A stretch of DNA of 64,000 bases from Gammaproteobacteria bacterium (GCA_028293765.1 JAQGOG010000178.1:1-64000), one strand, 5' to 3'; numbered from the stretch's first letter, positions 36,191 through 46,557 are shown. The notes: generated from the letters alone by a model not told the origin. Made by a program: numbers and translations.

Positions 36191-38449
36191 TTAACTCGGG
36201 AGCAGCACTCCGAGCCGGTCGACCTTACGTGGCCAGCCGCGGGGCAGTACCGAGCCTCGTTGCGCGCGCTGACCACGGTAGGGCTTGAGGTCGCTCCACT
36301 CCAGGATCTTCGGCTTGCTGTCGCCCGAATGGAGCACGAGGCTCGCCTTAGGCGGCACCACAGCGATGCCCGTTACCAGTTCTTCGCGGGCCGAGGCCTT
36401 CTTGCCTGGGATGTCGTAGAGCTTGTTGCCCTTGCCGCGGGGCATCTCCGGCACATCACTCACTGGGAAGGCCAGCAGCTTGCCCTCGCTGCTCACTACG
36501 ACTACGAGCGAGTCAGGTGACGCCACGAAGGCCGGCGGCAGAACGAGCGAGTTCTCCGGCACGTTGAGCACTGTCTTACCCGCGCGGCGGTCGGTGACGA
36601 GGTCCTTCAGCCGCACTGTGAAGCCGTAGCCCGCATCGCTCGCCAGCAGCCAGATATCTTCAGGCTCGCCCATGATCACCCCGGCGAACTTCGCGCCGTC
36701 GGGCGGGTTGAGGCGTCCGGAGAGCGGCTCGCCCTGCCCGCGTGCTCCGGGCAGCGAGTGCGCCGGCAGGGTGTAGGTGCGCCCGGTACTGTCGACGAAC
36801 ACAGCGGGCTGCAAACTACGGCCGCGGGCCATCGCCTGGTACTCGTCGCCGCTCTTGTACGAGAGCGTCAAGGGATCCATCTCGTGTCCCTTCGCCGAGC
36901 GCACCCAGCCGCCGGTCGACAACACGACGGTGACCGGCTCATTCGGAATGAGGGTGGTCTCGTCAATCGCCACCGCGGCTTCGCGCTCCACGATCTTCGT
37001 GCGGCGGGCGTCGCCATGCTTCTCGGCATCTTCGCGGATTTCCGTCGCGACGAGTTTCTTGAGCTTCGCCTTGCTACCCAACAGGCTCTCGAGCTTCTCA
37101 CGTTCCTCGGCGAGCGCCTTCTGCTCGTCGCGGATCTTCATTTCTTCGAGCTTCGCGAGATGACGCAGGCGGGTGTTGAGGATCTCCTCCGTCTGCTCTT
37201 CCGAAAGCTTGAAGCGCTTCATGAGCACCGGCTTCGGCTCGTCCTCGCGGCGGATGATGCGAATCACCTCGTCGAGGTTGAGATACGCGATCAGCATTCC
37301 CTCGAGGATATGCAGGCGGCGCGTCACCTTGTCGAGGCGGTGCTGCAGGCGGCGAGTGACCGTCGTGATGCGGAAATCGAGCCAGTCCGTCAACACGCCC
37401 TTCAAGCCCATCACACGCGGCCGTCCGTCGAGGCCGATGATGTTGAGATTGACGCGGTAGTTACGCTCGAGATCCGTCGTCGCGAACAGATGGTTCATGA
37501 CTTCGACGAGGTCGATGCGATTCGAGCGCGGCACGATGACGAGCCGCACGGCGTGCTCGTGATCGGACTCATCGCGCAGATCTTCGATCATCGGCAGCTT
37601 CTTCGCCCGCATCTGCTCGGCGATCTGCTCCATGACGCGAGTCGGGGAGACCTGGTGCGGAAACGCCGTGACCACGACGTTGCCATCCTCGATCTCGTAC
37701 GTCGCGCGCGCCTTGAAGCTGCCGACGCCCTTCTCGTAGAACTCTTTCAGATCCGCGCGCGGTGAAATGATTTCCGCGCCGGTGGGCAGATCGGGCCCCT
37801 TGATGTGCTTCATGAGGGCCGCGGTCGTGGCCTCGGGATCCTCGAGCAGCTGAATGCAGGCGCTGGCCACTTCGCGCAGATTGTGCGGCGGAATGTCCGT
37901 CGCCATCCCGACCGCGATACCCGTCGTCCCGTTCAACAACAGGTTCGGCAGACGCGACGGCAGAAGCAGGGGCTCCTCGAGAGTGCCGTCGAAGTTCGGC
38001 TGCCAGTCGACCGTGCCGTGCGCCAACTCTCCGAGCAGTACGTCCGCGTACTTCGTGAGCTTCGCTTCGGTGTAACGCATGGCCGCGAACGACTTCGGGT
38101 CGTCCTGCGAGCCCCAGTTGCCCTGGCCATCGACGATCGGGTAGCGGTACGCGAACGGCTGCGCCATCAGCACCATGGCTTCGTAGCACGCGCTATCGCC
38201 GTGGGGATGGAACTTGCCGATGACGTCGCCGACCGTGCGGGCGGACTTCTTGTGCTTGTTGCCGGCGGCCAAGCCGAGCTCGCTCATCGCATAGATGATG
38301 CGGCGCTGGACTGGCTTGAGGCCGTCGCCGAGCGCCGGCAGCGCCCGGTCGAGAATGACGTACATCGAATAATCGAGGTAGGCCTTCTCGGTGAAGGTAC
38401 GCAGGGGTTGTTTTTCAACGCCCTCGAAATTCAGCTCTTGATCTTGCAT
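36191..38449 (-). CDS. parC: DNA topoisomerase IV subunit A
   Basis: A 752-residue type IIA topoisomerase subunit that cuts and rejoins DNA to unlink daughter chromosomes. The opening [18 protein letters not shown] and the [16 protein letters not shown] region are ParC-like; the catalytic Tyr is in [14 protein letters not shown] (about 120). The C-terminal beta-pinwheel begins about residue 500 and lacks the GyrA box QRRGGKG. ATG 38449. parE lies upstream on the same strand, separated by a copy of the dispersed repeat. Confidence 0.96.
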   Translation of the reverse strand: MQDQELNFEGVEKQPLRTFTEKAYLDYSMYVILDRALPALGDGLKPVQRRIIYAMSELGLAAGNKHKKSARTVGDVIGKFHPHGDSACYEAMVLMAQPFAYRYPIVDGQGNWGSQDDPKSFAAMRYTEAKLTKYADVLLGELAHGTVDWQPNFDGTLEEPLLLPSRLPNLLLNGTTGIAVGMATDIPPHNLREVASACIQLLEDPEATTAALMKHIKGPDLPTGAEIISPRADLKEFYEKGVGSFKARATYEIEDGNVVVTAFPHQVSPTRVMEQIAEQMRAKKLPMIEDLRDESDHEHAVRLVIVPRSNRIDLVEVMNHLFATTDLERNYRVNLNIIGLDGRPRVMGLKGVLTDWLDFRITTVTRRLQHRLDKVTRRLHILEGMLIAYLNLDEVIRIIRREDEPKPVLMKRFKLSEEQTEEILNTRLRHLAKLEEMKIRDEQKALAEEREKLESLLGSKAKLKKLVATEIREDAEKHGDARRTKIVEREAAVAIDETTLIPNEPVTVVLSTGGWVRSAKGHEMDPLTLSYKSGDEYQAMARGRSLQPAVFVDSTGRTYTLPAHSLPGARGQGEPLSGRLNPPDGAKFAGVIMGEPEDIWLLASDAGYGFTVRLKDLVTDRRAGKTVLNVPENSLVLPPAFVASPDSLVVVVSSEGKLLAFPVSDVPEMPRGKGNKLYDIPGKKASAREELVTGIAVVPPKASLVLHSGDSKPKILEWSDLKPYRGQRAQRGSVLPRGWPRKVDRLGVLLPS

Positions 38450-38476
38450 TCGCCTTTACCTAGAACGCCCTCGCGC

Positions 38477-38609
38477 CAACCGGCCTGCTATCTAGCGGGC
38501 AAAAACCACGCTTTTTGCCGGGGGGCGCCCAGCCCGCGGGCCCGAAACAGCCGGTCGGCGCGCTCGCTGAAAGCGCCGTCAGGCTGTGCGCCCCGGGCGA
38601 CTTTCAGCC
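38477..38609 (+). repeat. Dispersed intergenic element, copy C (parC-parE gap)
   Basis: The anchor CAACCGGCCTGCT (38477-38489) has one change from the other copies. Hairpin 1 has arms GGCAAAAA (38498-38505) and TTTTTGCC (38512-38519) around CCACGC. Module 2 (38561-38609) has TGAAAG/CTTTCA outer pairing but a diverged centre. It fills most of the 166-base gap and ends 6 bases before the parE stop codon. Confidence 0.75.
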
Positions 38610-38615
38610 AATAAA

Positions 38616-40508
38616 TTAAACCTGGACGTCGGCCAGGTTGCCCTTCTGCTCGAGCCAGTCGCGGCGATCGGCCGCGCGTTTCTTCGCGAGCAGCATGTCC
38701 ATGAGTTGATCTGTGTCGTCCGCTGTTTCGATGGTGAGCTGCACGAGACGGCGCGTGCGCGGATCTATGGTGGTCTCGCGCAACTGGCTCGGGTTCATCT
38801 CACCCAGACCTTTGAAGCGCGTGACGGATGGCTTCGTGCGCGGATTGTCTTTTTCGATCTTCTTCAACGTCGCGTCGCGCTCCACGTCGTCGAGGGCGTA
38901 GTAGATCTGCTTCCCCGCATCGATGCGATACAGGGGCGGCATGGCCACGTACACGTGCCCGCCGGCCACCAGCGGCCGGAAATGTCGCAGGAATAACGCA
39001 CACAGCAGCGTCGCAATGTGCTGCCCGTCCGAGTCCGCGTCCGCGAGGATGCACACCTTCCAATAACGCAGTTGGCTCAGATCGGCGGAGCCCGGGTCCA
39101 CACCCAGCGCAACGCTGATGTTGTGCACTTCCTCCGAAGAGCCGATCGAGGCGGATTCGACTTCCCAGGTGTTCAGGATCTTGCCGCGTAACGGCATGAT
39201 CGCCTGGAAATCCTTCTCGCGCGCCTGCTTGGCGGAGCCGCCTGCGGAATCGCCCTCCACCAGGAACAACTCGGAGCGCTTCGGCTCCTGGCTCGAGCAA
39301 TCCGCGAGCTTTCCGGGCAGCGCGGGCCCACCCGAAATGCGCTTCCGCACCACACGGGCGGCCGCCTTGGCGCGCTCCTGCGCGTTCGAGATAGCGAACT
39401 GCGCAATGCGCTCACCGGCGTCGGGATGGCGATTCAGCCACAGCGCCATCGAGTCGCGCACGAACCCTTCCACGATTCCCGCCGCATCTCGTGAGGCGAG
39501 ACGCTCCTTCATCTGTCCGGCGAACTGCGGCTCGTTGATCTTCACCGACAGGATGTAGTTCGCCTTGTCCCACACATCCTCGGGTGTGAGCTTGATTCCG
39601 CGCGGCACGAGGTTGCGAAACTCGCAGAACTCGCGCACGGCCTGCGCGATACCCGACCGCAGACCGTTGACGTGCGTGCCGCCCTCGGTGGTCGGAATCA
39701 GGTTGACGTAACTTTCGCCGATCGCGATTTCTTCGTTCGGCGCCCAGAGGAGCGCGTAATCGACGACGTCGCTGTCGCCTTCGCTCTTACCCGTAATCGG
39801 TTCCGGCGGCAGCTTCACCGCGGTCCCCAGCTCCTCCATGAGATAGGCGCCCAGGTCGCCGGTGAAGAACCACTCGTCCTTCTCGCCGGTCGCTTCGTTC
39901 GCGAACGTGATACGCAGGCCGGGCGACAACACCGCCTTGGCCTTCAGGGTGTGCTTGAGCGGCGGGACGGAGAACTTGTCCGAATCGAAGAACTTCGGAT
40001 CCGGCCAGAAGCGTACGGTCGTACCCGTATTGCGCGCCCCGACGGTGCCGACGATGGACAGCTTCGAGTCGAGCTTGCCGTCCTTGAAGCTGATGTTGTA
40101 TTCCTTGCCGCCGCGCCTGATCCTGCAATCAAGATGCTTCGACAGCGCGTTGACGACAGAAACACCGACTCCGTGCAGACCGCCGGAGAACTTGTACGTC
40201 TTGTCGGAGAACTTGCCGCCCGCGTGCAGGCGCGTGAGGATCAGTTCGACGCCGCTCACCTTCTCTTTCGGGTGGATGTCGACCGGCATGCCGCGGCCGT
40301 CGTCGGCCACCTGCAACGAGCCATCCTTGAAGAGAGTGACGTCGATCTGCTTGCAGTAGCCGGCGATCGCCTCATCGACGCTGTTGTCGATGACTTCGTG
40401 CGCGAGGTGATTCGGGCGCGACGTATGGGTGTACATCCCCGGCCGGCGTCGCACTGGCTCGAGGCCGCTCAGGACCTCGATGTCGGAAGCGGTATAGGAC
40501 TGACTCAT
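38616..40508 (-). CDS. parE: DNA topoisomerase IV subunit B
   Basis: A 630-residue ATPase subunit. GHKL ATP site: VIDNSVDEAIAG and ADDGRGMPVDIHP (about 38-75), GGLHGVGVSVVNALS; TOPRIM metal site EGDSAGGSAKQARE (about 420) and DADSDGQHI (about 497). The length and KLxD-type features fit ParE rather than the larger GyrB. ATG 40508. It is probably transcribed with parC across the repeat element. Confidence 0.97.
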   Translation of the reverse strand: MSQSYTASDIEVLSGLEPVRRRPGMYTHTSRPNHLAHEVIDNSVDEAIAGYCKQIDVTLFKDGSLQVADDGRGMPVDIHPKEKVSGVELILTRLHAGGKFSDKTYKFSGGLHGVGVSVVNALSKHLDCRIRRGGKEYNISFKDGKLDSKLSIVGTVGARNTGTTVRFWPDPKFFDSDKFSVPPLKHTLKAKAVLSPGLRITFANEATGEKDEWFFTGDLGAYLMEELGTAVKLPPEPITGKSEGDSDVVDYALLWAPNEEIAIGESYVNLIPTTEGGTHVNGLRSGIAQAVREFCEFRNLVPRGIKLTPEDVWDKANYILSVKINEPQFAGQMKERLASRDAAGIVEGFVRDSMALWLNRHPDAGERIAQFAISNAQERAKAAARVVRKRISGGPALPGKLADCSSQEPKRSELFLVEGDSAGGSAKQAREKDFQAIMPLRGKILNTWEVESASIGSSEEVHNISVALGVDPGSADLSQLRYWKVCILADADSDGQHIATLLCALFLRHFRPLVAGGHVYVAMPPLYRIDAGKQIYYALDDVERDATLKKIEKDNPRTKPSVTRFKGLGEMNPSQLRETTIDPRTRRLVQLTIETADDTDQLMDMLLAKKRAADRRDWLEQKGNLADVQV

Positions 40509-40658
40509 CCGTTTTGGTCGATGGCCTGGATTGAAAAAAGTGGGTTGTCCGCACCCATGCTGTCTGGCACGGGGCGCGGAATCTTACAGAATGCGCAAGG
40601 AGTGCGAGCGAATCTTAGCAGGCCAGAGCGGCCCAATTGCAAGCAAGCGCTTGAATTC

Positions 40659-41243
40659 TCAAGATAAGTCGGCGATCAGCGCCAATCGGGTCGCAGCACT
40701 TACGGCGGCAATGGCATGGCGGTAGTGGTCATGATCGACCCCGGCGGCGATCGGCGCTCCCCCGCGCAGAGTGGCGATCATCCCCTGTGTAAGCTCGAAT
40801 CGCAGGAAATGCACCGACGAAGTTTTCTCGTCGTTCTCCCTCTCCAGGTCCTCGTCCGCGATGGCGAACACCCGCTCATGCCCGACCACCTGCACCCAGC
40901 AGCGATCCTCGATCCCCTTGAGCTGCGACAGCTCCCGCCGCCTCTCGGTCTCGTCCGGAAACTCGATCAGCAGCGTCACTTTCCAATTCTGCCCATCCGG
41001 AATGAGCGGATTGTAGGACGCGAGCTCATCCGCCACGCCTTCGGGCTCGAAGATGCGCTCCGCCCGCAACATCTCCTGCACCTGGTACTGCACCGTCAGG
41101 CGGTCCTCGAACAGCCAGGTCGTATTCGGTCCCACGGCCAACTGGCGCGCCCGCTTGTGCTCGAGCACCTTGGCCCGAAACGCCCCGCGCTCCCGCGCGT
41201 ATCTCTCCAGGGAGAAAAGATCACTGGCAGATAGCTTATTCAT
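40659..41243 (-). CDS. DUF3501 family protein
   Basis: A 194-residue cytoplasmic protein recognisable as DUF3501 (LERYARERGAFRAKVLEHKRAR, GPNTTWLFEDRLTVQYQVQEMLRAERI, ITLLIEFPD-type segments). Its function is not known. In many proteobacteria it follows a rubrerythrin and a two-cluster Fe-S oxidoreductase, exactly as here, so it likely serves the same peroxide/redox process. It starts 19 bases after the Fe-S gene stop. Confidence 0.85.
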   Translation of the reverse strand: MNKLSASDLFSLERYARERGAFRAKVLEHKRARQLAVGPNTTWLFEDRLTVQYQVQEMLRAERIFEPEGVADELASYNPLIPDGQNWKVTLLIEFPDETERRRELSQLKGIEDRCWVQVVGHERVFAIADEDLERENDEKTSSVHFLRFELTQGMIATLRGGAPIAAGVDHDHYRHAIAAVSAATRLALIADLS

Positions 41244-41262
41244 GACTCAAACCCGCTCGGAA

Positions 41263-42666
41263 TCACAGCCCGTAGGCAAGTCGTAACAACTTCAAGGGAT
41301 GCTCCGGGCTCGCCGCCTCTTTTTCCGACATCTCCTGCAGCCCACTCTCGATCTGATGCCCCGCCATCGGACAATCACTCGTGTAATGGTCCGGCCTGGC
41401 ATTCTCGACCCGCGTCATCACCGGCCCGCCGATCTTCATGGAAGCGGCACGAAACTCCTTCTTCACCGCATACGTGCCGTTGTGTCCCGAGCACCTCTCG
41501 ATGACATCGACAGTAGTATCAGGCACCATTTTCAACACGTCCCGCGTCTTCAGCCCGATGTTCTGCACCCGCAGGTGACAGGGCACGTGATAGCTCACCT
41601 TGCCGAGGGATACCTTGAAATCCGTCCGCAGCAGCTGCGCCCGATGCCGCAGCATCAGATACTCGAACGGATCGAAAATCCGCTTCGAGATCTGCTGCAC
41701 AGCCGCATCCTCGGGAAACATGAGCCGCAGCTCCTGCTTGAACATCAGCACGCACGAAGGAATCGGCGCCACGATGTCGTACCCCGCATCGATCGCCTGC
41801 TGCAACTGCGGCACGTTGAATTCCTTGAGCCGGGCGACCGCCTCGAGATCCCCCAGCTCCAGCCGCGGCATCCCGCAGCACTTCTCCTGTGCGATCAACG
41901 TCACCGGAATGTCGTTGTGCTCGAACACCGCGACCAGGTCTTCGTCGAGCTCCGGCTCGTTCCGATTTCCATAGCACGTAGTGAACAAGGCGACTTTCCC
42001 GGTCGTCTGCTCCGTGGCGCGCGGCGTCGCGACCGCGCGTCCGGCGGCAGATCCATTGGCAGTCGTGCCCAATCGATCGAGCCGCTTGCGCGCGGTGCGC
42101 GAGTGATATTTTGGAATCGGCGCTTCGCGAGCCACGCCCAACGTCTTCTCGAGCAAAGCACGCCCCACGGAAGACCGGTTGACCGCGTTCACCACCTCGA
42201 CGATCACCGGGATACCGGCGATGTTGCCTACCGCGTCCGTCGCGGCCAGCACCCGGTTGCGAAAGCTGATGCCCTCCTTGCTCGCGCGCGTTGCCTTGGC
42301 TCGCAGCATCAGGTGCGGAAAATCGACATTCCACGGATGCGGCGGCACGTACGGGCACTTCGTCATGAAGCACATGTCGCACAGATAACAGTTGTCGACG
42401 ACTTCCCAGAACACCTTCTTGTCGACCCCGTCGACCTCGCCCGTCGGCGACTCATCTACGGCATCGAACAGTGTCGGAAAGGAATTGCAGAGACTGAAGC
42501 AGCGGCGACAGCCGTGACAGATGTCGAACACACGCTCCAACTCTTTCGTGAGCGCGGCTTCGTCGTAGAAGTCGGGATTACGCCAATCGAGCGGATGTCG
42601 AGTGGGCGCGTCGAGGCTGCCTTCCCGTCCACCTCCACCGGCGGACCCTGCGGGGATCGAGCTCAT
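41263..42666 (-). CDS. GlpC/heterodisulfide-reductase-like Fe-S oxidoreductase
   Basis: A 467-residue protein with two N-terminal [4Fe-4S] motifs (CHGCRRCFSLCNSFP about residue 50; CYLCDMCFMTKCPYVPP about 95) and two C-terminal CCG domains (CYGNRNEP... with EKCCGMPRLE about 263, and HVPCHLRVQ...CSGHNG). This architecture is shared with GlpC, LutA and HdrB/D; no flavin partner is in view. It lies between rubrerythrin and DUF3501, suggesting it feeds electrons to rubrerythrin. That role is inference. Confidence 0.88.
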   Translation of the reverse strand: MSSIPAGSAGGGGREGSLDAPTRHPLDWRNPDFYDEAALTKELERVFDICHGCRRCFSLCNSFPTLFDAVDESPTGEVDGVDKKVFWEVVDNCYLCDMCFMTKCPYVPPHPWNVDFPHLMLRAKATRASKEGISFRNRVLAATDAVGNIAGIPVIVEVVNAVNRSSVGRALLEKTLGVAREAPIPKYHSRTARKRLDRLGTTANGSAAGRAVATPRATEQTTGKVALFTTCYGNRNEPELDEDLVAVFEHNDIPVTLIAQEKCCGMPRLELGDLEAVARLKEFNVPQLQQAIDAGYDIVAPIPSCVLMFKQELRLMFPEDAAVQQISKRIFDPFEYLMLRHRAQLLRTDFKVSLGKVSYHVPCHLRVQNIGLKTRDVLKMVPDTTVDVIERCSGHNGTYAVKKEFRAASMKIGGPVMTRVENARPDHYTSDCPMAGHQIESGLQEMSEKEAASPEHPLKLLRLAYGL

Positions 42667-42738
42667 GCGTTTATGAAACCCCGTAACACGCCCGAGGCCC
42701 TTGTGCAGGCCTCGGGGCGTGGGTATGAGCCGAGCGTC

Positions 42739-43152
42739 TTAGAGTGAGTCCAACGCCTTCTGGAAACGATTGGCGTGCGAACGTTCGGCCTTCGCGAGCG
42801 TCTCGAACCAATCCGCGATTTCGGTGAAGCCTTCATCGCGCGCCTGCTTGGCCATGCCCGGGTACATGTCGGTGTACTCATGGGTCTCGCCGGCAATGGC
42901 GGCCGTCAGGTTCAACTTCGTCTCGCCGATCGGCAGGCCCGTGGCCGGATCGCCAACCGCTTCGAGATACTCGAGGTGGCCATGCGCGTGGCCGGTCTCA
43001 CCTTCCGCGGTGGAACGGAATACGGCGGAGACGTCGTTGAAGCCTTCGACGTCCGCTTTCGCTGCGAAGTACAAATAGCGGCGATTTGCCTGCGACTCGC
43101 CCGCGAATGCATCCTTGAGATTCTTCTCCGTGCTGCTGCCTTTGAGATTCAC
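42739..43152 (-). CDS. Rubrerythrin, di-iron domain only
   Basis: A 137-residue ferritin-like protein with the Glu/His ligands [10 protein letters not shown] (E19), [12 protein letters not shown] (about 49-58), [12 protein letters not shown] (about 88) and [11 protein letters not shown] (about 124). It lacks the C-terminal rubredoxin CxxC pairs of classical rubrerythrin, so an outside donor is needed; the Fe-S protein downstream is the obvious candidate. It reduces peroxide in known members. The start is GTG at 43152, 7 bases after a GAGGAG ribosome-binding site. It is first in a three-gene operon. Confidence 0.92.
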   Translation of the reverse strand: MNLKGSSTEKNLKDAFAGESQANRRYLYFAAKADVEGFNDVSAVFRSTAEGETGHAHGHLEYLEAVGDPATGLPIGETKLNLTAAIAGETHEYTDMYPGMAKQARDEGFTEIADWFETLAKAERSHANRFQKALDSL

Positions 43153-43166
43153 GACGCTCTCCTCAC

Positions 43167-43181
43167 TTAGACTTGGTCTAA
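43167..43181. promoter_or_regulatory. Palindromic operator upstream of rubrerythrin
   Basis: TTAGAC-TTG-GTCTAA is a perfect 6-3-6 inverted repeat between the promoter and the ribosome-binding site, about 12-26 bases downstream of the -10 box. A repressor here would block elongation. The sequence is not the PerR, OxyR or Fur consensus I know; the regulator is unknown. Confidence 0.55.
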
Positions 43182-43193
43182 CATAGATGCGCG

Positions 43194-43222
43194 ACTGTAG
43201 ACCCGGTCCCGTGGCGCGTCAA
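43194..43222 (-). promoter_or_regulatory. Sigma-70-type promoter of the rubrerythrin operon
   Basis: Minus strand: TTGACG (43217-43222), 17 bases, TACAGT (43194-43199); 5/6 and 4/6 matches at ideal spacing. The likely start point is near 43187, leaving a 35-base leader containing the palindrome and GAGGAG. Confidence 0.6.
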
Positions 43223-43340
43223 CCCGAACCGGCCTGTCAGTCGCCCTCGATTACGGTGAATTTCATTGACCATTCAGGGACGCCGACGCAGATTGACCCC
43301 CCTTGAGGGCGGTGTGTAACGTTGCGCCCCTTCCGTTGGC

Positions 43341-43643
43341 ATGCCACTTCACCCGCAGGAGCCCGTTGCCTTGGTGCGTAATAGCAAAGCCCCCGATTTC
43401 GAGGAAGCGCTCGCCGAGCTCGAAGGTTTGGTCGAGCGCCTCGAGCGCGGCGATCTCCCGCTGGACGAGGCTCTGAAGACCTTCGAGCGCGGCGTGGAGC
43501 TGACCCGGCACTGCCAGTCATCCCTGAAAGCCGCCCAGCAGAAAGTCGAAATCCTGCTGAAGCGCGGTGGCGGCGCCGAAGTCGAGCCTTTCACCGTGCC
43601 CGAGGACGCGACCACCACGGCGGCACCTCCGGTGGGCGAATGA
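43341..43643 (+). CDS. xseB: Exodeoxyribonuclease VII small subunit
   Basis: A 100-residue helical subunit of ExoVII, which degrades single-stranded DNA together with XseA (not in the window). The core FEEALAELEGLVERLERGDLPLDEALKTFERGV is a textbook XseB segment (given in parts: FEEALAEL, LERGDLPLDEAL, FERGVEL). The ATG at 43341 has no ribosome-binding site; a TTG at 43371 lies 9 bases after AGGAG and a GTG follows at 43374, so the protein may start 10 or 11 residues later. The xseB-ispA-dxs order is standard. Confidence 0.93.
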   Translation: MPLHPQEPVALVRNSKAPDFEEALAELEGLVERLERGDLPLDEALKTFERGVELTRHCQSSLKAAQQKVEILLKRGGGAEVEPFTVPEDATTTAAPPVGE

Positions 43644-43668
43644 AGCGGGCGCGCGCTGGCCAGAAGCG

Positions 43669-44571
43669 ATGACCACCTCCGCCGAGTTCGCCGGACGCAT
43701 CGCCGCCTACCGCGCCCGTATCGAAAAGGTGCTGGACGAGTGCCTCGCCCTGCCCGATCCCGGTACGGCCCGCCTGCGCGAGGCCATGCGTTACAGCGCT
43801 CTCGGCGGCGGAAAGCGGCTGCGTCCGACGCTTGTTTACCTTACTGGCGAATCCCTTGGCGCGGATCTCGAGGACCTCGACGCCGCGGCTGCTTCCGTCG
43901 AGCTGATCCATGTCTATAGCCTCGTGCACGACGACTTGCCCGCGATGGACGACGACGACCTGCGGCGCGGTCGGCCGACGTGTCACCGCGCATACGATGA
44001 GGCCACGGCGATCCTCGTCGGCGATGCCTTGCAGGCACTCGCGTTCGCCGTCCTTGCAAACGACTCGATCGGGACCCTTCCTCCGGCGTCGCGGCTCGCC
44101 ATGATCCGCGTACTCGCCCGCGCCACTGGGACGAGCGGCATGGCCGGCGGACAGGCGGTCGATCTCGCCGCCGTCGGGCAAAGCCTCAGCGTGGATGCCA
44201 TTGAGAATATGCACCGCCGTAAGACGGGTGCGCTCATCGAGGGCAGCGTGCTGCTCGGCGCGCTCGCGGCGGGCGTTGCGGAAGGTCCCAGACTCGAGGC
44301 TCTGAAGCGCTTCGGAGGCGAAATCGGTCTCGCGTTTCAGATTCAGGACGACATTCTCGACGTCGAGGGCGACCCCGCTCTGCTCGGCAAATCGACCGGA
44401 GCGGATGCCGCCCACAACAAGCCTACTTATCCCAGCACGGCGGGTCTCGGGACCGCGCGGGAGCGCGCGCGTCAATTAAGGGATGACGCTATTGCGGCCT
44501 TGCAACTCCTCGGCGAGGATGGCGCGGCGCTTGCTGAGCTGGCGCATTTCGTCGTGAGTCGGGTGACTTGA
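43669..44571 (+). CDS. ispA: Farnesyl diphosphate synthase
   Basis: A 300-residue prenyltransferase condensing isopentenyl and dimethylallyl/geranyl diphosphate to C15. Both Asp-rich motifs are intact: HDDLPAMDDDDLRRG (about 86-100) and FQIQDDILD (about 225). GGKRLRPTL precedes the first. The ATG at 43669 starts 25 bases after the xseB stop. It feeds quinone, undecaprenyl and related pathways. Confidence 0.96.
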   Translation: MTTSAEFAGRIAAYRARIEKVLDECLALPDPGTARLREAMRYSALGGGKRLRPTLVYLTGESLGADLEDLDAAAASVELIHVYSLVHDDLPAMDDDDLRRGRPTCHRAYDEATAILVGDALQALAFAVLANDSIGTLPPASRLAMIRVLARATGTSGMAGGQAVDLAAVGQSLSVDAIENMHRRKTGALIEGSVLLGALAAGVAEGPRLEALKRFGGEIGLAFQIQDDILDVEGDPALLGKSTGADAAHNKPTYPSTAGLGTARERARQLRDDAIAALQLLGEDGAALAELAHFVVSRVT

Positions 44572-44652
44572 GCTAGGAGCCGAAATGTGACCCAGTCCCA
44601 AGGGTTGCAGCAGTTTCGAGGCGCGGCGCGCCCCGGTGTACACTGCCGCGAA

Positions 44653-46557
44653 ATGACAGCCTCGCAACACAAATATCCAATGCTGAGCGCCATCGAAAGC
44701 CCGGCCGACGTGCGCAAGCTACAAGCGGCGCAATTGCCGGCCCTTGCCCAGGAGCTGCGCGACTTCCTCATCCAGAGCGTCAGCACCCGGGGGGGGCACT
44801 TCGCGGCGGGCCTCGGTACCGTCGAGCTGACGATTGCGCTGCATTACGTTTTCAATACGCCCAACGACCGGATCGTCTGGGACGTGGGACACCAGGCGTA
44901 CCCGCACAAGGTACTCACCGGTCGCCGCGATCGGTTGCACACCATAAAGCAACAGGGCGGCCTCGCACCGTTCCCGACGCGCTCGGAGAGCGAGTACGAC
45001 ACCTTCGGGGTCGGGCACTCCAGCACCTCGATCAGCGCGGCGCTGGGCATGGCGGTCGGAGCCGCGCAGCTTGGTGACGAGCGACGCGTGGTTGCCGTGA
45101 TCGGCGATGGCGCGATGACCGCAGGCATGGCGTTCGAGGCGTTGAATCACGCGGGGTCGCTGCCGACCAACCTGCTCGTGATCCTGAACGACAACGACAT
45201 GTCGATCTCGGAGAACGTCGGCGCATTGTCGAACCAACTCGCACGCGCCCTTTCGGGCCGCATGTACGCGCACCTGCGCGAGGGCGGCAAGAAAGTGTTG
45301 CGCCAGATGCCCACCGTCTGGGAGCTGGCCCGCCGCTCGGAAGAGCACCTCAAAGGCATGGTGCTCCCCGGCACGTTGTTCGAGGAACTCGGTTTCAACT
45401 ACATCGGGCCCATGGACGGCCACGACGTCAAAGCGCTCGTCAGCACTTTGCGCAACCTGCGCAAGCTGCACGGCCCGCAGTTCCTGCACGTCGTGACGCG
45501 CAAAGGCAAGGGCTACGCGCCGGCGGAAGCCGATCCGATCAAGTGGCACGGCCCGGGCCCGTTCGATCCGGCCAGCGGCACGATCTTCAAGGAAAAGAGC
45601 ACGGGCCCCACGTACTCACAGATCTTCGGGCAATGGCTGTGCGACATGGCCGCACGCGACCCGCGCATCATTGGCGTCACACCGGCGATGCGCGAGGGCT
45701 CGGGGCTCGTCGAATTCTCGAAGCGCTTCCCCGAACGCTACTTCGATGTCGCGATCGCCGAGCAACATGCGGTCACGTTCGCGGCCGGCCTCGCCGTGGA
45801 AGGCCTCAAGCCGATCGTCGCCATCTACTCGACTTTCCTCCAGCGCGCTTACGATCAGCTCATCCACGACGTGGCACTGCAGAATCTGCCGGTCGTGTTC
45901 GCGTTGGATCGCGCCGGCCTGGTCGGCAGCGATGGTGCCACTCACCAGGGCAGCTACGACATCTCGTTCCTGCGTTGCATCCCCCACATGGTGATCATGG
46001 CGCCGGCCGACGAGAACGAATGCCGGCAGATGTTGTATACGGCAAGCACGCTGCCGGGCCCATCGGTGGTGCGTTACCCACGCGGCACCGGGCCGGGAGT
46101 TCCGTTAGTCGAGGAAATGGCGGCCGTACCCGTGGGCCGCGCGCAGGTGCGCCGCGAAGGCCGCAGTGGACTTGCGATCCTGGTGTTCGGCACGCTGCTC
46201 GACTCGGCGCAGAAGATCGCAGAGCGGCTCGACGCCACGCTCGTCAACATGCGCTTCGTCAAACCGCTGGATGAGGATCTCGTGATCCCGTTGGCCACAC
46301 GCCATCGCGCCATCGTGACGATCGAGGAAAACGCGACCCTCGGCGGCGCGGGCTCCGCGGTCGGCGAGCTACTCGCCTCGGAAGGTCTGCAGGTGCCGTT
46401 ATTGCAGCTCGGCATTCCGGACCGCTTCATCGAGCACGGGTCGCGCGAAAGCTGCCTGACGGCCGCCGGTCTCGACGCTCCGGGGCTTACGGCGAGCATC
46501 GAACGCTGGTGGGCCTTACAGTCCCGGGAACGCATCCGCTCCGCGGGCGGCGCTTGA
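44653..46557 (+). CDS. dxs: 1-deoxy-D-xylulose-5-phosphate synthase
   Basis: A 634-residue thiamine-diphosphate enzyme that condenses pyruvate and glyceraldehyde 3-phosphate, the first step of the MEP isoprenoid pathway. [17 protein letters not shown] (here [16 protein letters not shown]), [18 protein letters not shown] (ThDP/Mg2+) and [13 protein letters not shown] are clear; the transketolase C-domain ends the protein. The open frame reaches back to a GTG at 44587, but ATG 44653 ([11 protein letters not shown]) matches the family start. It follows ispA by 81 bases. Confidence 0.97.
   Translation: MTASQHKYPMLSAIESPADVRKLQAAQLPALAQELRDFLIQSVSTRGGHFAAGLGTVELTIALHYVFNTPNDRIVWDVGHQAYPHKVLTGRRDRLHTIKQQGGLAPFPTRSESEYDTFGVGHSSTSISAALGMAVGAAQLGDERRVVAVIGDGAMTAGMAFEALNHAGSLPTNLLVILNDNDMSISENVGALSNQLARALSGRMYAHLREGGKKVLRQMPTVWELARRSEEHLKGMVLPGTLFEELGFNYIGPMDGHDVKALVSTLRNLRKLHGPQFLHVVTRKGKGYAPAEADPIKWHGPGPFDPASGTIFKEKSTGPTYSQIFGQWLCDMAARDPRIIGVTPAMREGSGLVEFSKRFPERYFDVAIAEQHAVTFAAGLAVEGLKPIVAIYSTFLQRAYDQLIHDVALQNLPVVFALDRAGLVGSDGATHQGSYDISFLRCIPHMVIMAPADENECRQMLYTASTLPGPSVVRYPRGTGPGVPLVEEMAAVPVGRAQVRREGRSGLAILVFGTLLDSAQKIAERLDATLVNMRFVKPLDEDLVIPLATRHRAIVTIEENATLGGAGSAVGELLASEGLQVPLLQLGIPDRFIEHGSRESCLTAAGLDAPGLTASIERWWALQSRERIRSAGGA

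Noticed and set aside
36758-37765. A 335-residue plus-strand frame inside parC
   Set aside because: Shadow of parC; Arg/His/Leu-rich with no recognisable motif or ribosome-binding site.
41299-42747. A 482-residue plus-strand frame opposite the Fe-S oxidoreductase
   Set aside because: Antisense shadow; the minus-strand protein has all its cysteine motifs.
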